Assembly: GCA_046047615.1 (NCBI GenBank)
Contig: JBJOHO010000029.1
Coordinates: 1-21,792, forward strand
Length of the DNA stretch: 21,792 bases
Source of the DNA: ZC4RG30 sp046047615
Lineage (GTDB): Bacteria > Pseudomonadota > Gammaproteobacteria > Steroidobacterales > Steroidobacteraceae
Direction of reading: 5' to 3'
Part shown: positions 13,173 through 20,305 of the stretch, one piece after another
Position numbering within the stretch: position 1 is the first letter of the stretch
Layout: every line of letters starts with the position of its first letter
Position numbers and translations under genes: made by a program
The notes under the pieces: model-generated
Databases searched by the model: none
Seen by the model: the letters and a program-made list of their open reading frames with translations, nothing else
Told to the model about the DNA's origin: nothing

Positions 13173-14937
13173 AGATCAGCAGAGGATCCGCGTCGACCAC
13201 CGCTGCCGCTCCGCCCTCCACCGTCTGCGCGAGTCCGGTGGCCATTGGCAGCACCTGCGTCATGTAGAAGCTGGCGGTCTGCAGCTTCGCCTGATAGAAG
13301 GCCGCCTCCGCGGCGCCGCCTTGGATCGCCCGGCGCGCAACCTGCGCCGAGCGGGCCATGAGGGCACCGCCCAGCACCGTGCCGCACAGCTCCAGGAATG
13401 GCACGGCCACGGCCTGCGCGGCAGTCACCGAGCGGGCCTGCTGCAGGAGCACGGTCCGGCTGGCGGCGTCCAGCCGGTCCAGCGCAGCACGCACCGCAGC
13501 GGCCTCCGGAGCATCCGCGTCGAGCGCAGCGCCCAACTCGGCAAGGAGCGAGCGCAGCGTCGCGCCCTCATCACGGCCCAGCTTGCGGCCAATCAGGTCG
13601 TTGGCCTGGATGCCCGTCGTACCTTCGTAGATCGAGGTGATGCGCACATCCCGGAAGAATTGGGCGGCCCCGGTTTCCTCGACGTATCCCATGCCACCGT
13701 GAATCTGGACACCCGCCGACGTGACCTGCAAGGCGATCTCGGTGGACCAGCCCTTCACGATGGGCGTCAGCAGTTCGGCGCGCAGCATGGCCTGCTGGCG
13801 CTCCATTGCGTCCGGAGCGCGGTGGGCGATGTCCAATTGCAGGGCGGCGTACAGCGCCAGTACCCGCATGGCCTCGATGCGCGCCTTCATCGACAGCAGC
13901 ATGCGCTTGACGTCCGCATGCTGCACGATGGCCACCGGTGCCCTGCTGGCGGCGCCCGCCAGCCGGCCCTGGATGCGGCTCTGTGCCCAGCTGCGCGCGA
14001 GCTGGAGCGCGCGCTCGGACTGCGCCAGGCCCTGCACGCCCACCGCAAGCCGTGCCGCATTCATCATGATGAACATGTGCTGCAGGCCACTGTTGGGGGC
14101 GCCCATCAGGTAGCCGACCGCGCCGGCCTTTTCGCCGAATGCCATGACGCAGGTCGGGCTCGCATGGATGCCCATCTTGTGCTCGATCGACAGGCAGCGC
14201 AGGTCGTTGGCTTCGCCGGGGCTGCCGTCGTCCCCCAGCAGATGCTTGGGGACCAGGAACATGGAGATGCCCTTGGTGCCCTCCGGTGCGCCGTCAATGC
14301 GGGCGAGCACGAGATGGACGATGTTGTCCGTCATGTCGTGGTCGCCGTAGGTGATGAAGATCTTCTGGCCGAAGATCCGGTAATGGTCACCCTCCGGCAC
14401 GGCGCGCGTGCGCAGCAACGCGAGATCCGAACCGGCCTGCGGCTCGGTCAGGTTCATCGTGCCCATCCACTCGCCACTGACGAGCTTCTCCAGGCAGGTG
14501 TCGACTACCGGACTGGTCGACCCGGATGCCGCGATGGCCTCGACCGCGCCGCGGGCCAGCGAAGTACCCAGGTAGAAGGCCATGTTGGCTGAGAAAAACA
14601 GCTCTTCGACAGCCGTATTGATGATGTAGGGCATGCCCTGGCCGCCCAGCCCGGGTGGCACGGAGAGCTGCGTCCAGCCACCCTCGGCATAGGCCTTGTA
14701 GGCCTGCGCAAAGCCTTCGGGCACCTTGACGCCAGCTTCGGTCCAGCGCGCGCCGGCAACATCCCCCGGGCGGTTCAGTGGCTCGAGCACCGTCGCAGCA
14801 AATTTGCCGGCTTCCTCCAGCACGCTGTCCGCCAGTTCAGCGGCGTAATCCACGTCGGCATAGAGGCGGGTCGGGATGTCGTCACCCAGCACTTCGTGGA
14901 GGACGAATTGCAGATCACGCAACGGCGGTGTGTACAT
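13171..14937 (-). CDS. Acyl-CoA dehydrogenase with C-terminal extension
   Basis: A 588-residue flavoprotein of the long acyl-CoA dehydrogenase group that includes DmdC (3-methylmercaptopropionyl-CoA dehydrogenase) and many fatty acyl-CoA dehydrogenases. It would oxidise an acyl-CoA to the 2-enoyl-CoA in the cytoplasm. TEPQAGSDLALL and IFGQKIFIT are the FAD-domain signatures. IHGGMGYVEE and YEGTTGIQANDLIGRK form the C-terminal helical domain, with Glu 438 (YEGTTG) the likely catalytic base, as in the IYEGT motif of MCAD. About 130 further residues form the additional C-terminal domain of this group. The ATG at 14937 is chosen because MYTPPLRDLQFVLHEVL is the usual start of the family and a GGAG lies just upstream; the open frame continues upstream but does not look like protein. 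It is the last gene of the ybbA-led minus-strand unit, 40 bases after the DUF4139 gene. The chain length used is not evident. Confidence 0.9.
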   Translation of the reverse strand: MYTPPLRDLQFVLHEVLGDDIPTRLYADVDYAAELADSVLEEAGKFAATVLEPLNRPGDVAGARWTEAGVKVPEGFAQAYKAYAEGGWTQLSVPPGLGGQGMPYIINTAVEELFFSANMAFYLGTSLARGAVEAIAASGSTSPVVDTCLEKLVSGEWMGTMNLTEPQAGSDLALLRTRAVPEGDHYRIFGQKIFITYGDHDMTDNIVHLVLARIDGAPEGTKGISMFLVPKHLLGDDGSPGEANDLRCLSIEHKMGIHASPTCVMAFGEKAGAVGYLMGAPNSGLQHMFIMMNAARLAVGVQGLAQSERALQLARSWAQSRIQGRLAGAASRAPVAIVQHADVKRMLLSMKARIEAMRVLALYAALQLDIAHRAPDAMERQQAMLRAELLTPIVKGWSTEIALQVTSAGVQIHGGMGYVEETGAAQFFRDVRITSIYEGTTGIQANDLIGRKLGRDEGATLRSLLAELGAALDADAPEAAAVRAALDRLDAASRTVLLQQARSVTAAQAVAVPFLELCGTVLGGALMARSAQVARRAIQGGAAEAAFYQAKLQTASFYMTQVLPMATGLAQTVEGGAAAVVDADPLLI

Positions 14938-14977
14938 GCGGGGCTCCAGGCGGAAAAAGGGGGCAATGCGGGGTGGG

Positions 14978-16480
14978 TTACCAGGTGTAGCGCACGCGGT
15001 AGCGGGCCGTGGCCTTGCCCTGCGCGGGAACCTGCACGCTGAACACCAGTTGCCGCGCGTCAGGACGCTGCGGTGCCGGTGTGGCGTGCAGCAGGTTGGC
15101 CGTGTTCCAGCGGAAGAGGTTTTCGAGCACCTGCACTTCCACCGGCTCATCCTTGTGGTTGCGCAGTTCCACCTCGATCTCCTCCTCCATGTGCCGCGCA
15201 CGGGTATCCACCTCGAAGGCACGCTGGCGACGTTCGGCCAGCACGTCGAAGGCTTTGCCCAGCATGAGGCGGACGGTCTCGTCGCGGGGCGTGTGCTGGA
15301 TGACATCCTCGCCAATGAACTCGAGCGAGCCATCCCGCGGATCCAGCCGCGACACCCGCACGCGCCCCGCCGGCAGCGGCAGGCCCAGCCCCGCGGCACG
15401 GGCATTGCGGAATTCCAGCACGCTGGCGACAGTACGGCCCTGCGCGATGCCGCGACTGGCCTCGGTCTGCGGCACATCGTCACGCGGCGAATGGCCGATG
15501 ATGCCCGTGTATTCGTAGCGGCGGCGGACCGGAACAGCGCGCGCCCTGTCGAACAGTTCGATCTGCTTGGTGGACTTGTCCGGCAGCGTCGTGCGCCGCC
15601 CCAGCGTGTAGAGGTGGTACTCGTCGAACGACTGTTCAGTGAATCCTGCGTCGGCAGCGGCCACCATCGGCATCTCCGTGCCGGTGAGGCGTAACGAGCG
15701 ACGCGCTGCCGGGCCCGGCGCGCGGTTCACGTCGCCGGCGACAAGCTTCAGCCGGGCATCGGTGTAGGTGGCGCCGGACTGGTTCAGCAGGCTTACCCAC
15801 GCCGAGAGGTCGACCGTTCCCGAATTGGCATCCTTCCCAGGGTGGAAGATCAGGTTGTAGTCCGTCCACCAGGTGAGCCCGCCGGTCTCGTAGGTCACGC
15901 GGGCGCGCTGCGCGCCCGCTGTCGCCGCCTGGAGGTCCCAGACCAAGGTCGGCCGGGTGATGAGTCCGCCGGGCAGCTCGCCGAACCGGACCGACTGGTA
16001 GGTGCCGGGCTGCAGCGCCGTCAGGCTGCCGTCATCGGTACGCAGCACCAACCCCTCCCCGGCGGCGAGCAGCGTGCCGGAAAGCTCAGGCGTCTCGAAA
16101 CGCTGCACCGTGACGCGGTTGTCCACGTAGCGGCGCAGCAGCTTGTCGGTGCTGACGAGGTCGAACTCATAGGCCTGCTCCAGCACGCGCGTTGCCGGAT
16201 CAGTCAGCGAGACGAAGGTGACGGTCGTGGGCTCGATACGGGCCGGCACATCCGTGAAACGCAGGCTGCTGCGACCGGCCGGCAGGGTGATCTCGCGCTC
16301 CTGGCGGACGATACCGAACCCGGGTACACCGGCACCGTCGGCGAAGGCCGCTGGATCGACTTCACCGGGAGCGGCGGCGGAATAGACAGTCAGGGCGGTA
16401 TCCCCCGCGGGTGCGGCAGCATGGACCGCCGCAGCCGGCAGGGCGGCAAGCAGGCAGATCATCGGCGGATGCAGACGCAT
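14978..16480 (-). CDS. Secreted DUF4139 domain protein
   Basis: A 500-residue protein with a signal peptide (MRLHPPMICLL, cleavage near VHAAA), so periplasmic or surface-exposed. The C-terminal 300 residues match the DUF4139 family: ARVTYETGGLTWWTDYNLIF, with its Trp-Trp-x-x-Tyr core, a middle VASVLEFRNARAAGLGLPLPAG block, and a closing MEEEIEVELRNHKDEPVEVQV segment (key motif ELRNHKDEPVEV) leading to beta-strands at the end. The family is beta-rich and has no settled function; it usually carries an N-terminal DUF4140 partner that I do not see in standard form here. I place the start at 16480 because GAGGAG is then 7 bases upstream; an ATG at 16486 would be only 1 base from it. It sits 23 bases after ybbP and 40 before the acyl-CoA dehydrogenase, so it is likely part of one operon with both. 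Confidence 0.82.
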   Translation of the reverse strand: MRLHPPMICLLAALPAAAVHAAAPAGDTALTVYSAAAPGEVDPAAFADGAGVPGFGIVRQEREITLPAGRSSLRFTDVPARIEPTTVTFVSLTDPATRVLEQAYEFDLVSTDKLLRRYVDNRVTVQRFETPELSGTLLAAGEGLVLRTDDGSLTALQPGTYQSVRFGELPGGLITRPTLVWDLQAATAGAQRARVTYETGGLTWWTDYNLIFHPGKDANSGTVDLSAWVSLLNQSGATYTDARLKLVAGDVNRAPGPAARRSLRLTGTEMPMVAAADAGFTEQSFDEYHLYTLGRRTTLPDKSTKQIELFDRARAVPVRRRYEYTGIIGHSPRDDVPQTEASRGIAQGRTVASVLEFRNARAAGLGLPLPAGRVRVSRLDPRDGSLEFIGEDVIQHTPRDETVRLMLGKAFDVLAERRQRAFEVDTRARHMEEEIEVELRNHKDEPVEVQVLENLFRWNTANLLHATPAPQRPDARQLVFSVQVPAQGKATARYRVRYTW

Positions 16481-16503
16481 GGGCATTCTCCTCGGTTCTT
16501 CCC

Positions 16504-19002
16504 TCACCCCTGGCGCAGGACCGTGGCGGGCGACTGCCGGATCGCAGCACGCGTGGCACCGTAACCCGCCGCGCAGACGATGATGACACCCGCCACGACG
16601 CCCACAACCCACAGCAGCGGATCCGGCGTGTAGGGCACGTCGAGCAGGCCCTTCGCCAGCCAGGCACCGGCAATGGAGGCAGCCAACGCCGCCAGCAGGC
16701 CGGCCAGCAGGCCGATGGCGGCAAACTCCACCACCACGCCGCGACGGACGACCTTGCTGCCCGCTCCCAGGGCACGCAGCACGGCGCTCTCGAAACGCCG
16801 CTCCTCGCGGCTGGCCTGGACGGCGGCGAGCAACACCACCCAGCCGGCCAACAGCGTGAACACGAAGACGCTCTGCACCGCGAGCACGGCCTTGTCGATC
16901 ATGGTCCGGATCTGGGTCAGCAAGTCATCGAGGTCGAAGACCGAGACGCTGGGGAAACGGCGCACGAGGCCGGCAACGGCAGCAGCGTCCGCCGGGCGGT
17001 AACGGGCACTGGTCATGTAGGTGCCGGCCGTGCCCTCCAGCAGGCCCGGCGGGAACATCAGGAAGAAATTCGGCTGCAGGCTGTCCCACTTCACTTCCCG
17101 GAAGCTGGCCACGGAAACCTCGATGGCTTCGCCGCCAATGTCGAAGCCGAGACGGTCGCCCAGCTTCAGGTCGAGGTCTTCCGCAAAATCCGTGGCAACC
17201 GACACCAGCGGCTTGCCATGGTCTGCCACCGAGAACCAGCGTCCCGCAACAATCCGGTTGCTGCTGCCGAGGTCTTCTGACCAGCTCAGGTTCTGTTCCC
17301 GCCGCGCGAAGCGCTCGCCGCGCCCGTCGGGGCGACGCAGCTCGCTGGTGTGCACGCCGTTGATCGAGGTCATGCGGCCGCGAACCATCGGCAGCATCCG
17401 CGTCGCCTCGCCACCGTTGTCCTTCAGCCAGGCGGCGAAGGCATCGCGCTCCTCCGGCGGGATGTTCACAAAAAAGAAGTTCGGCGCATCATCGGGCAGG
17501 CTGTTGCGCCAACTGTCGATGAGGTCGCTGCGCAGCACGGCCAGCAACAGCAGTGCCGTCAGGCCCAGGCCGAAGGCCATCACCTGGATCACGCTGCCAC
17601 CCCGGCGCCGCGCCAGATTCGCCAGACCGTAGCGCCAAGCCACGCCCACGCGGCCGCGGAGGCGGCCCATCATCACCACAAGGCCGTAACCGGCCAGCGC
17701 GAGCGTCGCGGCTGTCACGGCCAGGCCTGCGGCAAAGGCGCCCGCGAGCGCCCAGTCCTGCGTGACGGCATAGACCAGGACGACCACCGCGGTCACCGCT
17801 GGACCGAAGGCGAGCAGGCTGGTCAGCGGCGGCGCCTGCAGGTCGCGGCGCAGGATGCGGATCGCGGGCACATTCGACAGCTGCATCAAGGGCGGCAAAG
17901 CAAAACCGCCCAGCAACAGTACGGCCGTCGCCAGGCCCAGCAGGGCGGGCTGCCAGCCGGCCGGCGGCAGTTCTGCCGTCACCAGCCCTTCCAACAGGCG
18001 CAGCAGCCCCTCCTGCGCGATGAAGCCCACCCCGGTTCCCAGCGCGGTCGCCACCAACGCGACAGCGAGCATCTGGGTGATGCTGAAGCCCAAGGCAAAA
18101 CGGCGGCTCGCGCCCAATGTCTTGAGCAGCGCCACCACATCGAGGTGGCGCTGGACATAGCGGCGTGCGGTCATGGCCACAGCTACGGCGCACAGCAACA
18201 CCGCCGCCAGACTGGCCACCGAAAGGAAGCGCGACGCCCGCGTGGCGGCATTGCCGACCTCCGGGCTCGCCTCGGCCAGGTCCCGCAGCCTTTCGCCCTC
18301 AGTCCGGTGCTCACGCAGCCAGGGGCCGAAATCGCGCACCTGGGCGACGCTGCCCGCGAACAGAACAGCATGGGTCGCCCGGCTGCCCGGCTGCAGCAGT
18401 GCGGCGGCTGGCAGATCGTCAAGGTGCATCATGGCCGTGGGCGCGAGTTCGGTGAAGCCGGAGCCCTGGTCCGGACGCGAGATCAGTATCCGGCCGACCC
18501 GCAGCGTCGATTCGCCGATGGAGACTTCCTGGCCCACGCTGGCACCCAACGCGGCGGCCAGCCGCGAATCCAGCCAGACCGTCCCGCGCACCGGAATGTC
18601 CCGCGCCACGGCGGAAACACCAAAGGGCCGGTCCGCGACCTTGAGCTGGCCCCGCAGCGGATACCCCGGCGACACAGCGACGAGATTGGCCAGCTGCGTC
18701 GCGTCGCCCTGGAGGACGACCGTCAATGTCTGGGTGGTGCGGGCGGTTTCCAGGCCGCGGCGGCGGGCCTCGTTCTCATAGGCATTGCCAACAGGCTGTG
18801 GAGATTGCAGCCGCAGGTCGGCCGCCAGCACTTCACTGGCCTGCCGGAGCATCGCGGTGTTGACCCGGTCGACCAGGAAACCGACCCCGGTCAACGCCGC
18901 GACGGCCACGGACAGGGCCAGCAGCAGGATACCGAGCTCGCCAGAACGCCATTCGCGCGCGAGGCTGCGCAGCCCGAGCGCGGCCGCCCGAGAGGCGTTC
19001 AC
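16504..19002 (-). CDS. ybbP: ABC transporter permease, FtsX-like (YbbP)
   Basis: An 832-residue inner-membrane permease with two FtsX-type halves, close to the size of E. coli YbbP (about 804). The first membrane helix lies at about residues 22-43, followed by a periplasmic domain of roughly 215 residues. A cluster of hydrophobic helices spans about 260-500, then a second periplasmic domain, and the last three helices span about 715-825. The closing GYGATRAAIRQSPATVLRQG contains the typical cytoplasmic PxxxLR end of FtsX/MacB permeases. The start is GTG 19002, which overlaps the ybbA stop (GTGA), so the ATPase and permease are translationally coupled. The YbbA/YbbP pair belongs to the type VII (mechanotransmission) ABC group by family. 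Its location next to tesA is the same as in E. coli. Confidence 0.92.
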   Translation of the reverse strand: MNASRAAALGLRSLAREWRSGELGILLLALSVAVAALTGVGFLVDRVNTAMLRQASEVLAADLRLQSPQPVGNAYENEARRRGLETARTTQTLTVVLQGDATQLANLVAVSPGYPLRGQLKVADRPFGVSAVARDIPVRGTVWLDSRLAAALGASVGQEVSIGESTLRVGRILISRPDQGSGFTELAPTAMMHLDDLPAAALLQPGSRATHAVLFAGSVAQVRDFGPWLREHRTEGERLRDLAEASPEVGNAATRASRFLSVASLAAVLLCAVAVAMTARRYVQRHLDVVALLKTLGASRRFALGFSITQMLAVALVATALGTGVGFIAQEGLLRLLEGLVTAELPPAGWQPALLGLATAVLLLGGFALPPLMQLSNVPAIRILRRDLQAPPLTSLLAFGPAVTAVVVLVYAVTQDWALAGAFAAGLAVTAATLALAGYGLVVMMGRLRGRVGVAWRYGLANLARRRGGSVIQVMAFGLGLTALLLLAVLRSDLIDSWRNSLPDDAPNFFFVNIPPEERDAFAAWLKDNGGEATRMLPMVRGRMTSINGVHTSELRRPDGRGERFARREQNLSWSEDLGSSNRIVAGRWFSVADHGKPLVSVATDFAEDLDLKLGDRLGFDIGGEAIEVSVASFREVKWDSLQPNFFLMFPPGLLEGTAGTYMTSARYRPADAAAVAGLVRRFPSVSVFDLDDLLTQIRTMIDKAVLAVQSVFVFTLLAGWVVLLAAVQASREERRFESAVLRALGAGSKVVRRGVVVEFAAIGLLAGLLAALAASIAGAWLAKGLLDVPYTPDPLLWVVGVVAGVIIVCAAGYGATRAAIRQSPATVLRQG

Positions 19003-19670
19003 AACAAGCGTCCTGCGCTCATCGCCAGGCGGCGGGAGCAGCGGGCGGCCAGCCGCTCGTCATGAGTGACGAGGATCAGCGTGGTGCCAGACTCCGCGTT
19101 CAAGGAAAACAGCAGGTCCGTGATCACCTGGCCCGTGGCGGTGTCGAGGTTGCCGGTGGGTTCGTCGGCAAACAGCACGGCAGGCCGCGTGACCAAGGCG
19201 CGCGCCATCGCAACCCGCTGTTGCTCGCCTCCCGACAACTGGCGGGGATAGTGACCAGCGCGGGCCGCAAGGCCGACCCTGGCAAGCATGGCGCCCGCCG
19301 CCTCCCTCGCATCCCGCCGTCCTGCGAGTTCCAGCGGCAGCATCACGTTCTCGAGCGCCGTGAGCGCCGGCAGCAGGTGGAAGGCCTGGAAGACAAAACC
19401 CACGCGTTCGGCCCGCAACCTGGCCCGGGCGTCTTCGTCGAGTTGTGTGATGTCGGTGCCCTCGAGACACACCTGCCCGGTGGTCGGCAGATCGAGCCCC
19501 GCCAGCATTGCCAACACCGTGGATTTGCCCGCGCCGGACGCACCGGTGAGGGCCACGGTTTCGCCAGCGGCAATCTCCAGGTCAACGCCATCGACGATGG
19601 TCAGCGTCCCGTCGGGACTGTTAACCTTCCGTGAAAGTCCAGCGGCCTTGAGCACAATGTTGCGATCCAT
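18999..19670 (-). CDS. ybbA: ABC transporter ATPase (YbbA)
   Basis: A 223-residue ATPase of the LolD/MacB/YbbA group, almost the same size as E. coli YbbA (228). Walker A is GASGAGKST at residues 43-51, the Q-loop Gln 95 sits in VFQAFHLLP, the signature is LSGGEQQR at 145-152, Walker B is VLFADE at 165-170, and the switch His is 203 in LVTHD. ENV after LTAL and the DEEARAKLRA-like segment DEDARARLRA at 78-87 are typical of YbbA. The ATG at 19670 (MDRNIVLKAAGL) matches the ENIVEVHHL start of the E. coli protein. Longer in-frame extensions upstream would run deep into tesA and are rejected. With this start the gene overlaps divergent tesA by 14 bases. A GTG at 19655 would avoid the overlap but cut a conserved strand. 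Confidence 0.93.
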   Translation of the reverse strand: MDRNIVLKAAGLSRKVNSPDGTLTIVDGVDLEIAAGETVALTGASGAGKSTVLAMLAGLDLPTTGQVCLEGTDITQLDEDARARLRAERVGFVFQAFHLLPALTALENVMLPLELAGRRDAREAAGAMLARVGLAARAGHYPRQLSGGEQQRVAMARALVTRPAVLFADEPTGNLDTATGQVITDLLFSLNAESGTTLILVTHDERLAARCSRRLAMSAGRLL

Positions 19671-20280
19671 CGGGGTACTCGTTTTCGGGCTGTGGCTTGC
19701 ATGTTCCGACGCGCTCGGGGCGGGCTCGCCGCGGACCATCATGGTCTTCGGCGACAGCCTGAGCGCCGCGTACGGCATGGATGCGGAGCAGGGGTGGGTC
19801 AACCTGCTGCAGAAGCGGTTGATGGCAGAAGGTTACGGCCACAAGGTGGTCAATGCCAGCATCAGTGGCGAAACCACCAGCGGCGGCCGGGCGCGTTTGC
19901 CGCGTGCCCTCGCCACCCACAAGCCCCACATCGTCATCCTCGAACTGGGCGCCAACGATGGCCTGCGCGGCCTGCCGCTGGCCACTGCCCAGGCCAACCT
20001 GGATGCCATGGCCGCCGCCGTCCGCCAGACCGGGGCGCAGCTGGTGCTGCTCGGCATCCAGTTGCCGCCCAACTATGGACCGCAATACGCAGCGAAGTTC
20101 CGCGAGTCCTTTGTCTCCCTGGCCCGCCGGCACAAGGCGGCCCTGGTTCCCTTCCTGATGGACGGTGTCGCACTCGACAGCCGCTACATGCAGGCCGATG
20201 GCCTCCACCCCAACCCTGCCGGCCAGCCGCTGCTGCTTGGCAACGTCTGGCCCATCCTGAAACCGCTGCTGCGCCGCTGA
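19657..20280 (+). CDS. tesA: Periplasmic SGNH esterase TesA (thioesterase I/lysophospholipase L1)
   Basis: A 207-residue SGNH hydrolase; E. coli TesA has 208. Residues 1-22 (MLRSIGVLVFGLWL..., cleavage near ALGAG) form a signal peptide, so the enzyme acts in the periplasm. Block I GDSLSAAYG holds Ser 34. Block II gives Gly 71 (SISGETTSGGRARLP). Block III GANDGLRG holds Asn 100, and block V DGLHPN holds Asp 181 and His 184. Family activities include acyl-CoA thioesterase, lysophospholipase and arylesterase. ATG 19657 is the only start that leaves a proper signal peptide; the open frame continues upstream inside ybbA, antisense, and looks non-coding. No strong ribosome binding site is seen. fadD follows 25 bases downstream and ybbA is divergent, overlapping by 14 bases. 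Confidence 0.94.
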   Translation: MLRSIGVLVFGLWLACSDALGAGSPRTIMVFGDSLSAAYGMDAEQGWVNLLQKRLMAEGYGHKVVNASISGETTSGGRARLPRALATHKPHIVILELGANDGLRGLPLATAQANLDAMAAAVRQTGAQLVLLGIQLPPNYGPQYAAKFRESFVSLARRHKAALVPFLMDGVALDSRYMQADGLHPNPAGQPLLLGNVWPILKPLLRR

Positions 20281-20305
20281 ACCGGCGTCGAGGTCCCGCG
20301 AGCCC

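Noticed and set aside
14938..15483. N-terminal extension of the acyl-CoA dehydrogenase frame
   Set aside because: The frame stays open into the DUF4139 gene, but the extra residues are Arg/Ser/Cys-rich and unlike the family, whose normal start is at 14937.
17350..19065. 571-codon plus-strand open frame opposite ybbP
   Set aside because: Antisense shadow of ybbP, rich in His, Gln, Arg; no domain visible.
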